DNA of 64,000 nucleotides from Archegozetes longisetosus (GCA_018873245.2 JAEMBT020000005.1:7488001-7552000); one strand, 5' to 3'. Shown: positions 51,846-63,806, numbered from the stretch's first letter. Notes: generated from the sequence alone by a model not told the origin. Program-made: numbers and translations.

Positions 51846-54800
51846 ATTTCTAACAAATTAAATTTGATCAAAATCCAAACTAAAGTTCGAATTTTAAAAA
51901 TTAAACCAATACTTTCAGTTTAAAAGTAACTTCTAAAACAAAAGCTTTCAGAAACTTGAGAATCAAGTCAATAAAGTTCATAAGCTTTGCACTTGTCCAG
52001 CAAACTATTCAGCGAATTAACCAATAGGGAAATATAGTGATATATGCGAAAATACACAGGAATAGAATCTTTTACTTCTAAATTATAGATTTACTTGATT
52101 TATATTAGAGACTGGCTAAATTATGTTTGAAGGCTTAAATAAAATTTTCTAGAGATAAGGAAGATTGCTTTAAAAATAGTTAAGTTCTGAAAGATATGAG
52201 AAGTTCTAAACAAACATCGTGTCCAACTCTACTATGTTACGGACTTGTAAGTACATATACACTTCTTGAAGTCAATGCAAACCCCAGTTAAGGAAAAACA
52301 GCTAATTTTAGCCTTCAAAAGTCAACCTAGCTTTCTGCAGTTCAGCTTCTCTTTTACATTTAAAAGTTAAAAGATGCTGACCATTTTTGAACTTTTGGCT
52401 AAACTATTGCATAATTGTGAAATTCATATCAACTCATTTATGCGGGTTTATGTATACGACTGATTTTGTATGTTTTTATTTTAGTCCAGAGTATTTTGGA
52501 GAGATAAAACTATTCTTTCATATCACGAGTAAACAATGCATAAGATAAGTTAGTTGAGAGCATCGGTATTGTGTTCAATCAAAATTATCTTAATTTGATA
52601 AAGCCATTAATGCATAATGTGTCGAATATGCGCGGCGTTTTAGAACATTCTATTTATTTATGCGTCATTTTGTCACTTATTTTAGTCTATGTTTAGAGAT
52701 TGATTATCATATCAAAAATAAGGCTTATTTCTCTTAAGTTCAGCATAAAGTAGTGTAAAGCTAGTTCAGCAAAAATTATTACGAGAACTTCACTAAATGG
52801 CAAAGTCAAATTATCAAATTATTTTGCAATCACGTAAAGGTTGAACAATTTTTCGCACGGATTTGTACGCAAATCACTTAACAAACTACTACCTCTAGTT
52901 TTACCCGTATTAATAGCCTCTTATATACGATTTATATTGTTTAAATGTGACATTCCACAATCGCACAATACAAATCACTTATTGCGCAATAGGTGGAGTT
53001 ATGTAATGCAGTTAAATCATGACTCTTGTAGTTCAATTGTTTGACATTTTATAGAAAAACTTTTTCGCCTCTTTTCATATTCAAATTAAAGATTAAGTAA
53101 ACAATAGCTACTGCGAGCAAGTCTGATCATTTTGCGCATGTGGTTAAGAGTTAAACTCACTGACAAAAAAAAATTTTCAATTTTTATGACTTGAAATTCG
53201 TCATGGTTAATAACTAAGCAAATTTTCTGTATTAGCATTCTATCTTGTATTTTTACCTTGACTAAATCATCAGATAGGCTTTCAGCAACATCGTTATTTT
53301 TCCTCAAACTTCAATCATTTTTGAGCATGTGACTAGTTAAAATTCATATAATTGAAGTTTCTTAAAGTTTTTTTCCAAAAAGTAATATTCAAGAACAATG
53401 TTATGCAGTTTATTATACAAAGGAGGAAAGTATTCCTCTTCTCATCACATCTCACAGTTGTGGGCCAATTTTTTCTAACTGGTTTTGGCTTTAAACCTTA
53501 CAGTAGATTAATACAGTAGATCCCTAAACATTTGATAGGAGTTCAAGTTTTCTGCAGGCTACTAGTGATGAGCTATTGCTTAAAACTTAGTTTAAATTCA
53601 AATATTGTAGCTCACGCTCACAAACTTAATAATTCTCGATAGCAAATGCGTTGTGATGGAATACTTTCCATTAGTCTATATCTCCATATATTAATAAAAT
53701 TGTGGAATATTCAATATAGTGGAAGAAAATAGCAAATTGATATGCATCACAAGAAGATTGATGCAGCAATAGTGTTTTGTAGCGAATCGATGAGCTTTGC
53801 AAGGAGGTTGACATAGTGACAGTATTTTTGTTGTTGTTATCACGGATTATTGCTTTTAAGTACTACACCTAAAACGACAAAATAATTAACCTTCACCTTG
53901 AGAATTAAATCATATATGAGCCTATTTTTTTGCTATAACCGTTATCAAACGATATCGTTCGATGATGCAGTCGTATCTTGTTTGTCAATCAGACTTTTGG
54001 GTTAATTTTTTTCTCTGATTAAATTTTTGTTATTGCGATAATCCTCAGTATTGTTAAGAAATATTAGAAAAATTTCGGAAAAAAGTTGGTATGTAACCAA
54101 TTATAAAATCAACACGTTTATCTTTATCTGATTTCCTACAAAGATTTCATTCAAAATTTGAAATTTCATTTAGAAAGTTTCTTTCTATGTCATACTCAAA
54201 TGTTGGCAATTGTTTAATGCATTAAAGATTAATGAAGCCCGAAAGTCATATGAACCTGTCACTATCTCCAAAACATTTGTTATGATTAGATAATTGAATA
54301 ACGAAATAACTACTGACGGCAAAATTTCGAGTGAGGAAAATAAATTGATTTCACTCTTGATCATCCTCAAAAGTATGTTTCAAGTGGTCTAAATTTGGTA
54401 CAATTTGTTGCTTATGGAAGCTGACTTATCCGTAACCAGATATTCAAAGAGTTGCATTCGTGTGAGACAAAGCTCACAGTGATGCAAAGGCTTTATTTGC
54501 ATACAGAATCACTTTTTACATACTCGATAGTGGACAAGTCAAGGTCCATAAGCAACAAGTCATACCTGATACTGATAACTTGAGACAATTGACAACTTTT
54601 CAAAGATGTGTCAAGAATAGTTATAATGTATTTACCTCAAGCTTCGTTATCCCATCGTCAGTATTGTATTTCTTTTATTAGCGTTCAAACACTCGAGTTC
54701 AGTTGATTTCACAATAATCGAAAGGTTTACGTGACAACAAATGATAACCTTATCTAAATTAATAGACTAGATACTAGTTCAATATTTTTCATGTTAGTAT

Positions 54801-55305
54801 CACTTAAAATAGAGTTGAGTCAAAACATGATCTAATAGTGAAATAATTATTTCCAAATGTGATTTGTTTTTCGTATAAAAGTCAAGCGATTCTCCTAGTT
54901 AGAAGAAATAAATGTTCGTTCAAATTCAGTTATAGAATGTACATCTTGTGTGTAATAATTTTAATGCAATTTAATCAGAGGTCAGATTTATATAATCGAT
55001 TTTTCATTCATTTCAAATAAAAGTTCGTAGATTTGAAGTAATTAAAATTAAAAGCTCTAAGAAGTCAAATGAAGTTCGATTTTTTAAGTAAAACTTTCTT
55101 TTGTCTACTCTTTGCGTTCAGTTGCAGACTTTTCAAAACTTTCGTAGGATAAAAACTCCATTTTGGAAAAAAGTTTAGAAAAATTGCGAAACTTACGCAT
55201 AACATCTTGTGATTTGATTTCAAACATTGTGTTTGTGGAGTACATCATCCGAGCTCTAAATTAAATATTTGTTTTGTTCGTATTAGTCAATAGTTAGGTC
55301 CAATA
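51846..55305. other. Intergenic DNA upstream of the bHLH and TPR genes
   Basis: Divergent promoters for the minus-strand bHLH gene and the plus-strand TPR gene should lie here. I see no repeat, RNA gene or long open frame that looks real, and cannot place a TATA box or initiator with confidence. Confidence 0.5.
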
Positions 55306-57154
55306 ATGGGTCAAAACTCGTCATCCACACAAAAGAGTAGTACGAAAAATGTGACGTTAGGCTATGCAAGACTTGCAAACTATCTAATGATTGGATTTAT
55401 CTAAACGGTTCTGGTCAACAAAACAAGTCAGCCGATAATTCGACAAATGACGAGTTTAATAGAATTGATTACTTATGTAACGATTTGAATGTAGAAGCGT
55501 TAGAATCAATTAAGCTGAACAAATTTGAAAGTGCTCTTCGATTGTATCAATATTCATCATTAAAGAGTCCTGCAAATGGTAACTTAAAGATCAATTTGTC
55601 TTATTGTTTGTATTTCATGGCCAGATATGAAGAATCGTTTTCGAATGCCAGACAAGCTATCGATTTGTGTCATATCAGTACTAAACCGAAAGCATATTTT
55701 CGGTGTGGAGAAGCATTGATTAAAATGAAGAGATTTGAAGACGCCGTCAAACACTTTCAAATGGTTCTCATATATAAGAGAGTTTGCGAAACAACTCAAA
55801 ATAGGATAACATTCGCTAAACAGATGATTAGCAGAGAAATAGAGATCAGTAGAAGAAACATGAATTCATTATCAGTGCCTATAACACAGGATTCGAGTCG
55901 AATCTCAGAACCAAAACCAACAACTTCTCAATCAGTTATATCAGAGAAGAACGTGAACACTTCTGTCACCAATAGTTTGGATAAAACAGATAGAGGTCAA
56001 CGAAACTCTGAACAGTCGAATATCGAATCGAAAAAGACATCAAAACCCCATTCGAACAATAGAATGACTAAATCGTATTCTACTGAAAGAATTAACATAA
56101 ATCCTAATTATAACAGAAGAAAAAGTTCGATGAACATCATAATAGAAATAAAAATAAAATGCATCATATGTCTCAACAAGATATTCATCAACTGAGTAAA
56201 ATAGATGAGAATAAAATCGATAGATCTATTGATGGTTGGGACGTCGCAGACATTGACGATTCGATTGGAATTAAATTTAAGACCGAAACCGAAGCACTTA
56301 ATATTTGCACAAAAATGATTTCGTTGTCGCAAACGGACCATCGATTATATATAAATCGATCGTTTTATAATTACTCTTTGGGTAAATACGAATCTGCTTT
56401 GAGTGACGCAAAGCAAGCCATTAGTCTCAATCCAAATGAGCCGAAGGCCTACTTTCGCGCTGGTATTGCACTCAAAGCATTAGGAAACTTGAAAGAAGCA
56501 GAAACTATGCTCTTCAATGTGTTGAAATTAGTCCCAGACAACGATTTGGTCAACAGTCAATTGATTAAAATTCGTTGCAAAGCCTTACGCAAAATCGGTT
56601 ATGATGAAGAGATCAGTCTGGATGTGGCGCTCAAGAATCAAACGATTCAGGAGTCATATGAATATGTCTTGTCTCATAACTTAAAGTCCATTCAAATCAA
56701 TTCATCCGAAAAACCGACTAATCTTTTGAAGCTGAATGCTCTTAAGGTTAGAAACATTGCTTCGGATACAAGACTTGCTATACTTTACAGTATATTTGAA
56801 AAGTTTGGTAAAGTCGAGAAATTATATTTTGATCGTCCGAATCATTGTTGTTATATTAATTATACAAACGATGAATCGCCAATTCAAGCGATCAGTACTT
56901 TGTATGGCTATAAAGTTGAAGATTTATGTCATAATGGTAAGTCGTCGTGGCTTTTCGGACTCGTTCCCAGTCGCCAACAGAGAGACCGATTCGAATCGAT
57001 GTCTAAAAGTCGGATAAAAAAGATTATCAATGATTGTGGGGAATGTGATGATTGGCGACGAAAAGATTGTCCTCTGGAAGATAGATGTCCGCTAAAACAC
57101 ATTCCTATTAACAAAGGTATAGAAACATTACTCAGTCGAAGAGTCAACAAATGA
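55306..57154 (+). CDS. TPR, RRM-like and CCCH zinc-finger protein, with one frame break
   Basis: A probable RNA-binding cochaperone-like protein of about 570-600 residues. The first half (to about 56118) carries a TPR block: FESALRLYQYSSLKSPANGN, YEESFSNARQAIDL, KAYFRCGEAL. The second half (about 56113-57154) has a second block (YESALSDAKQAISLNPNEPK, AYFRAGIALKALGNLKEAE). An RRM-like fold follows, with RNP2-like LKVRNI and RNP1-like CCYINYT. It ends with a CCCH finger of spacing C-x7-C-x5-C-x3-H (CDDWRRKDCPLEDRCPLKH). The halves are in different frames, shifted by -1 near an A5 run at about 56120. This could be a base error, a real mutation or an unseen short intron. The N-terminus is uncertain: ATG 55306 with a 92-bp intron (55340-55431, GTACGA...AAGTCAG) keeps phase, but sequence inside it also reads as CDVRLCKTCKLSNDW. 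I recognise the domains but not the family name. Confidence 0.75.
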
Positions 57155-58640
57155 TTATTTAAGTCATCGTTTTAGCTATAATTTTATACGAATTAGTTTT
57201 AAAATTATATCTTCGACTTATTTGTGTTATTTTTCTTAATAAATGTTCAATTATAAACTTGTTATTAAGCTTCTGATTATTGCGATTAATGCTAATATGA
57301 TTCCTGAGCTTTAATTTCGTGTAATAAAAAGCATAAATAAATTCAATGCACAACATAAATTTGTTAAAATTGATTATAAACAGATTGAAAAATATGATGA
57401 AAATTCGGACATTCATTTTCGTTCATTTACATATTTTAATTCGAAATTATAGTTTTTTGATTATCATTCATTAAGATGAAATGACTGTCAATTATTAGCA
57501 TGAAATTATGATAAATTATAAGTTTTTAAAAATTTTATGAATCTCGGAGGCTCGAACTTTAGCTTGATACTTCGCTCAATCGCTTGAATGACTTTATTGT
57601 TCAGATATCTATACATTATATTTTAATTACTATACTAATTGAATTGGAAAGTTCAATTTTTTTGTTTTTTATATCAATGCATTAATAATTAGATCATAAT
57701 TTATATAAATATTCTATCTCGAGACTTTCAATGAAATGAAAATGATAATCAATGTTGCGAAACTTCAGATAAACATTGAATAATTAGTTAAGTTAGTTAC
57801 AATTGAAGTTCGGGTTTGGTGCATTTAGTGTTATGATACGTGAGTGATATAACGGATTGCTATAAACTATTCGGGAAAAATGCCTTATGATTTTGAGATA
57901 CTAAAATACTTTTATAAAATTAAAAGCTAATTTTTTCATATATTGATATCTCTAATATATATAATGTATAAAATATTTAAAAAGGATAAGAATAAACAAC
58001 CTTTTATAAAAGAATTAGTCACAAAAGACTGAAAAAAGTGAATAGAAATTACATAGTAAATGATGTGTTCGTACAAATAAGAATTTTAACCTCGATATTC
58101 TTACTTCAAACAGGCATCAGATTATTCAATTTATTGTATTTAAAAGATAAGGTAAATATGGATATAAAGGCGAATATAAAAATATGATAATAATGAAAAG
58201 TAATTGTTTTTATCATAATATGGCACGAATATAACTTTTCAAAAACTCGATTCTACCAAAGTTTGGAAATCCTGATCGTATTCATAAACAAAAACTGAAA
58301 AAACATTTCTATAAGCATGACGATAACTAATTTTTAAGCGCAACTTAAAAGCTACATATTTGTAGATTAATCGGAGCTAAAAATAATTAATTATTAGTGA
58401 ACTAAAAAGTTTTTAATGAAAAAATTTCGAACACAAAAAATGCAAAATTTATACAATGTTTTAACGCAAAAATTAAAATTTCGATATATAATGGTTATCA
58501 TAGTTTAATTTTTAAATAAAATTATTTTGAAATATTTACTTTATATTTCATAATAAATTTGAATAAATAAAATAATTATTTTAAAAGCTATAAATACTTT
58601 TTCTAAGTAATTTATATCAATTTGTTAGTAAACAAAACAT
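57155..58640. other. AT-rich intergenic DNA
   Basis: Very AT-rich. Apart from the poly(A) signal of the TPR gene I see nothing in it. Confidence 0.5.
57238..57243 (+). terminator. Poly(A) signal AATAAA for the TPR gene
   Basis: AATAAA lies 84 bp after the TPR gene stop codon and is followed by T-rich sequence. Distance and orientation fit. Confidence 0.65.
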
Positions 58641-59135
58641 TACTCTCCTATGACTGGCGAGCTATGCCCACCATATCCCTTGCCTAACCTAATTCAATTA
58701 ATTATGGCACTAATGCCATGAATTTAGAATGAGTTAGACTAGGTTGGGTAATTTGAATACAGGTAGATGTAGGAGAATTACGGATGTTATATTTCCGGTT
58801 TTAAGATCTTTCCTCCGCTCTCAGGAGTTGACCTGTAACCGGAGACGTTTTCTCAGGTTTAGACTCATTAGAAGCTTTAAAAAATTAATATTTAATTATA
58901 ACTTAAATTTTTGTATAATAATGAATGTGAAATTATTCGAATTGTAAGGATTAAGGGATTTAATGAATCTAACCTTAAACTCACACGCCTGCTTTCTGAT
59001 AATTCTCTTACACTCGAATTACAAGTGAAATTTGAACTGGTTTTTGAGTGAGATAGCAAAAGGTATGGTATCAAATTTATTTTCAGTTTTGAAATTTCAA
59101 TTACATTCAATGACATAAGTTTGAATTATTTAAAA

Positions 59136-59821
59136 ATGAGTAAAAGAAGTAAATCAGGTGAAATACCAAGTAAAAAGAAGAAACATGATTGCAAATTTAA
59201 TGATAAATGGTTGAAGAATGAATTTTCTAAAGATTTGCTTGAAAAATGAGACGATTTCTATGGCAAAAAGTCATTGTAGCTAAAATATCACTTGTTTATC
59301 ATCTAGTTATGCACCGCGATTACAATCTATCGTTTGAATGCGGCATGATACTGGCTCATAAATTGTTTTCTGATTCAACAATTTGTAAGATGTGCTAGAG
59401 CTAAAGCAGCTGTGATTTATGAAAATATTTTAGGTGTCTTTTCTATTGAAAAACATAAACTTAATATTGCATAATAAAAAATTCTCGATCTCTAGTGATG
59501 CCTCGAATAAAGGCAATAAAGAATTACACACAATAGCGATTCAATATTTTGATTCTGATTAAGGGATAGTTAATTCAATTTTGGACTTTTATGGAGGCAC
59601 AAAAGAGAATAGCACAGCAATTTACAGTAATATTATTAGAAAACTGCAAGATAAACCCAAAATATCAAACAATTGCTTATAGGGCGGATAGTTATGTTAA
59701 TTATGGTATTCAACAGTCAGCTTTTCAAAAACTTAATAATGAGAATAACACTATTGTTAAAGCCAATTGTCTCTCATATCCTACATAATGCAGCAAAATA
59801 TGGTTTAATTAAATTACCATA
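59136..59821 (+). pseudogene. Decayed hAT-type transposase, N-terminal and catalytic-core part
   Basis: The start ATG gives MSKRSKSGEIPSKKKK then CKFNDKWLKNEF, as in hAT proteins with a CKFN-x-x-WL opening. Later pieces in shifting frames read HRDYNLSFECG, RCARAKAAVIYENILGVFSI, SSDASNKGNKELHTIAIQYF, ILDFYGGTKENS, DSYVNYGIQQSAFQKLN and HILHNAAKY. In order, these match the RNase H-like core of one hAT branch: the (S/T)DASN-x-G strand with the first catalytic Asp, the D-x-x-x-NYG strand with the second, and C-H-x-x-H(I/L)LHNA. There is an early stop after residue 37 plus several frame changes and stops. The copy is also about half the usual length, so it is not functional. The last third of a transposase, including the third acidic residue, is missing in this orientation. 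Confidence 0.75.
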
Positions 59822-59944
59822 GACCCAACTTTCGGGGAATTAAAATCTTGAAATTGTGGAAATAAGATAGGAACCCAAAAGACAATTTCGGGGAACAAAA
59901 TGTAAGAATTTCAAGTACAAAATTTTAATGATAATTCTTCAAAT

Positions 59945-60330
59945 TCAATACAAAAAGTCGTTATATTTAATTACATTTAAGTGTTCAACGTTAGCTTCAG
60001 TTAAGTTGCATCTGCGATCTGGCAAAATTAATTTACAGATTGTGAAAGAACGTTAAGCTTTGACAGTAGCTAGTGGTGCATATTTAGTGAGCGTTTTCAA
60101 ATTATAGTCATTATTATTGTTTGTAACTCTTTTAAGATCAGGATTTTTCAGCAGTGAATTTTGCAGTTTACTAAAGCTTTAAGTTTAATTTAGATTTAAC
60201 ATCATTAAGTATATTTATCTGCTCAGACATACTTAATCCATCAGTTTATAACTCCTCAATATTTTTGATTAAGAATTCAAAATCAGAAATTTCAATGAAA
60301 TCATTGCTTAAATCATTGATATCTATAAGA
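59945..60330 (-). pseudogene. Decayed hAT-type transposase, C-terminal dimerisation region
   Basis: On the minus strand the segment reads DLSNDFIEISDFEFLIKNIE, further fragments, then KYAPLATV-x-x-x-RSF...KLILPDRRCNLTEANVEHLN and IKYNDFLY before a stop. This is the hAT C-terminal (hATC) pattern of YxPLxSVxxERSF, then L-x-x-x-R-x-x-L-x-x-x-N-(I/L/V). One internal stop falls where the conserved Glu of VERSF should be. The orientation is opposite to the core fragment at 59136-59821, so either two copies or an internal inversion is present. It is not functional. Confidence 0.7.
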
Positions 60331-60622
60331 TTTTAAAAGTTCCTGATGACTTTTGAATTTGAATCTAAGTTATTAATAAAATTAACTAAATTGCATGGCC
60401 AAGTTGAACAAAAGTACAATGGTCGGTTTCAATGAGTGAGTGGGCGGGTAATTCTGGTGGGCTTTAAACGTTCTACATCTAATGACAGTTCAGAATAATT
60501 ATTAAAAAAATATATCACCAATAGTATAGGACCATGTTTTTTTGAGCATTTATAACATGCGAAAACATTTCTGTCTCAAGAAATTAGTTATGACCCAGTA
60601 AAATATAAAGTAAATTTAATTA

Positions 60623-60630
60623 GAAGGATG
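60623..60630. repeat. Target-site duplication, left copy
   Basis: GAAGGATG directly abuts the left end of the foldback element and recurs directly after its right end at 61384-61391. Eight bases is the duplication length made by hAT, P and Merlin transposases. Confidence 0.85.
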
Positions 60631-61383
60631 GATCAGACTTGAGCGTGATGTAACCTTGCAACAAAAACTAAACTAGTTGACCTAGAATCTAAAGTAACGT
60701 ATCGTTGGAAACCTCTCGCAAACCTGAATAGAATAAAATCGCAATTAAGGCCCCGGGGCCAAAGGAAACAAAGTTGGGCCTAGGTCCCTAGTGGCCGGAC
60801 CTAGGGCCTCGTGTTATGTGTAAATATGGCTAGAGGCTCGAGTGGAGTTTATATATCAAATAAGGTAGTTCTAGGGCTAAGTCTTTGGATCTTAGTCCAA
60901 CTTGCATATTCAAATTTCTCTCTAAAATAATTAAGTATCCACGTGCGTAATTTAACCTAAGCTGAAGATAGCATCAGATAGCTTCACTCGGAACGCTTCG
61001 CGTTCCTCGTTTCGCGACCTGACGTAATTTTCACTTAGGTTAAATCGGGTTAGTGGCGGTCAGGTTGAACGAGTCGCTAATAGGTACAATCAAATACCAT
61101 GGACTACTTTGCTCAAGTGATGAAGTTGGGTTAGGTCACAAGACCTAGCCCTAGGAGCACCATATTTGATATGTGAACTCCACTGGAGCTCCGGTCATAT
61201 TTACACCAAACACGCGGTCCTAGGTCCGGCCACTAGATCCATCTTTGTTCCCTTTGGTCCCAGGGCCCAAATTGTGATATCATTTTATTCAGGTCTGCGA
61301 GAGGTTTCCAACGATACCTTACCTTAGATTCTAGGTCAATTGATTGTTTTTATTCCAAGGTTACATCATGTTCATGTCTGACC
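60631..61383. mobile_element. 753-bp foldback element with long nested inverted repeats
   Basis: Almost the whole element is an inverted repeat. The outer arms, about 60631-60910 and 61105-61383, align with roughly 80% identity by eye. They share blocks such as ATGTAACCTTG, TTGACCTAGAATCTAA, CGTTGGAAACCTCTCGCA and TAGTGGCCGGACCTAGG. Inside them, ATTTAACCTAAG (60950-60961) pairs with CTTAGGTTAAAT (61034-61045). At the centre GGAACGC-TTC-GCGTTCC (60990-61006) forms a tight hairpin. There is no coding capacity, so a transposase must act in trans. The perfect 8-bp duplication on both sides proves insertion as a unit. The superfamily is uncertain: the 8-bp duplication suggests hAT, P or Merlin, but the GGTCAGAC-like terminus is not the usual hAT CAGGG/TAGTG form. 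It is much richer in G and C than its surroundings. Confidence 0.88.
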
Positions 61384-61391
61384 GAAGGATG
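61384..61391. repeat. Target-site duplication, right copy
   Basis: GAAGGATG immediately follows the last base of the right inverted arm and is identical to the left copy at 60623-60630. Confidence 0.85.
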
Positions 61392-62123
61392 AGCCTGTCC
61401 TGATTCATAAATTGAATCAATTCTAGGCATTGTATTAGAATAAACAGCTTGGTAGTAATACAAAAGTTGTAGATTTTAAGCTTTAAAATATTTTCATTAC
61501 AGTTACGTTTCTCTCAGTTGTACTTAAATAACATTTTCTCTTTCAATAAATTAAAATTATCTTTATGGCCCAGACCTCATCCTATTCTTCAACTACTTCG
61601 CGACCCACTCGAAACCTATTCGCGGCCCAGCGAAGCGTCGCAAAAGGAAGTCTGAAAACTCCATGTCTAGGAGATATGAATTGTTTTAGTGATTTTTTGT
61701 AATGGGCTTTATGGAGAAAGATCATTTGATAATTAATTAAGAAAAAGTATAACTTTTAATTCCTTGAAAGTTGGTTCAAGGAAGAGTATGAAAAGTAGAT
61801 ATTTTTTTGGAAAAAATTCAAGTGAGCTAAACAACTGGGAACACCTCGAAATGGCAATTGAACTTTTGATTTTGGATCTAAATGAAAATCAAACTTAATG
61901 TTCAAAATAATTGAATTTTTAATGAGTAGTGTTGATATTTTATGAAACATTTATCACTATAAATTAGCTCCAATAAAATTAATTTAATTAAACCTATAAA
62001 ATTACAGACAATGATATTAGGGAATCGTCATATTCAAAAAATTTTCTGTTCAATGTATATACATTGACCGCAAATTTAGATACGTAATTTTTCAATATTT
62101 ATATTTTATAAGTTAATAGAAAG

Positions 62124-62266
62124 TAGTGATGATTCGATTCTATAGAATTAGAATCGAAACCACATCGAAATAGAAGTTAGTTTTAAAAAGAGTAACTGAA
62201 TCGAATCAAAATGAAATTTTTCAAAAGGAATCGAAATTTAAAAACTAGAGATGAAAATCATCACTA
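62124..62266. mobile_element. Candidate hAT-like MITE, 143 bp
   Basis: TAGTGATGAT at 62124 is mirrored by ATCATCACTA ending at 62266, a 10-bp perfect terminal inverted repeat. The interior is full of GATTCGATT/GAATCGAA motifs in both orientations. TAGTGATG is a common hAT-type terminus. I find no 8-bp duplication beside it, so insertion is not proven. Confidence 0.5.
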
Positions 62267-62376
62267 GTATGTCTTTCTATACCTCAACCGCCTTTGTCTT
62301 TGTTACATTTTTCAAATACCTTTATTATGATGATATTGGGTTATATGAATAATCTGAATATGAATGACCAATATGA

Positions 62377-63806
62377 ATTAATCTTTTGAATTGTGTGAAT
62401 TAATTAAATTAGCTTTAATTTGAATTAATTTTTTAAAACATTTAGTTCAATTAAGGGTCAATTGTAGTTAGTCTTAACTCTCGTCGAGGAATATTGAAGT
62501 GCTCACTGATAAGTTCAATCAACATAAAATTGCATTAGTCGGATCATTTTAATTGTAGTTTGGATCATTAGTATCTTTATATATTTTATTTGCCATTGGA
62601 TTCTATAAAACTTTTAAAGGACGGTTTAAAAATGATCAAAGAAGGATGCCTAAATCCAATGGGACTTTTGCCTAATTTGGTTCCAAGACAAACTATATAT
62701 TTCCGAGAAGAGCTTGATGAGAGGATACAAATTGTCAATGGGCACAACTTGATAAAACGGGCCGTTTTCAATATATTGACCATTTTTTGGTCCGAAGAGA
62801 AACGTGAATTTTTCAGGACAAAATGGATATTAAAGATTCAGAACAATTATTAGGTCACGGTTATATAGTACTTGACATTCCAAGGTCAAATGCGGTTTTA
62901 CCTGGGAAATCATCCGCCTCTGGGAGCCTCCTGATGTTGATGGCGGGCAACAGGTTTTTAAGCCAGGCATTGAATTTTAGCATTGTGATCATACCAAGTG
63001 AAGCAAGCCCAATCTTATATGCTGAGCATGTATGCCCGTGTGGGAGCTATGAGATCCAGGTATGCAGGCATATTGGACTTCTTTCTCTTAGCTCCCATGA
63101 AACTTCAGTTAGTGACCCCATGTAGAGTCGTGAGCGGGTCAGGTCGCGGCACCAGAACTCTATAAAGTATTTTATTTACATTTTAATGGATAGAGAACTT
63201 TCTGGTGCTGCGGCTATTGCCGGGTACTGCTGTCATTGCAAAAATGGCTGAAGAACTGTCTACTGCTGTGCACATATAATGACGGTTATCTGGTTTCTCG
63301 GGTATGGCAGGCACCAGCCCGAGATTCAAATACCTGCAGAGTTGCTGAACGAGCTCTATGTGGTACTTGAAAGCACTGATGACGAAGAGCCGGCATGATT
63401 TTGTTTTTAGTCCTATTTACTTTTTATCTTCCATATTATATATATTCGTGATCTGCTCATAATACTGAGCATTTTGATACCTATATTGCATGGAAAAAGT
63501 TATATCTATTTCAAGGTCAATAAAGTTCAATATATCGAGAACGCTATGACTCAGGGTCAAAAATAATTATATATTTGTGCTCTACTTATTATGCTCAACA
63601 ATTTTCCACCAAAATTTTCTTGGAACCAAGTTAGGAAATTTTGGGCATCCTCCTTTATACAGTTTTTGTTGATTAAACTTATTAGTGATCACTTTAATAT
63701 TTCTCGATGAGATTCAAATCTAACTACAATTAATCCTACAACTAAATTTTTGAAATTTCATTCAAATTAATGTTAATTTAATTCATATAATTTAATAGAT
63801 TAATAA
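62377..63806. mobile_element. Degenerate inverted-repeat unit of about 1.4 kb with GC-richer core
   Basis: The left arm, about 62377-62695, and the right arm, about 63615-63806, are inverted relatives. They share TCAATTGTAGTTAGTC/ATTAATTGTAGTTAGAT, CTCGTCGAGGAATATTGAAG/CTCATCGAGAAATATTAAAG and GGATGCC...GGTTCCAAGA. The right arm lacks about 110 bp present in the left. The core at about 62850-63400 is markedly GC-richer. It holds an open frame at 62823-63125 and, near the end, a stretch reading GRHQPEIQIPAELLNELYVV and LESTDDEEPA before a stop. I recognise neither. It is probably an old DNA element, but no target duplication was found. Confidence 0.5.
63149..63208. repeat. Hairpin in the core of the inverted-repeat unit
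   Basis: GCACCAGAACTCTAT (63149-63163) pairs with ATAGAGAACTTTCTGGTGC (63190-63208) apart from a four-base bulge, enclosing a 26-bp AT-rich loop. Confidence 0.6.

Noticed and set aside
63300-63360. Possible tRNA T-arm (GAGATTCAAATACC)
   Set aside because: No matching acceptor stem, D-arm or anticodon arm could be placed around it.
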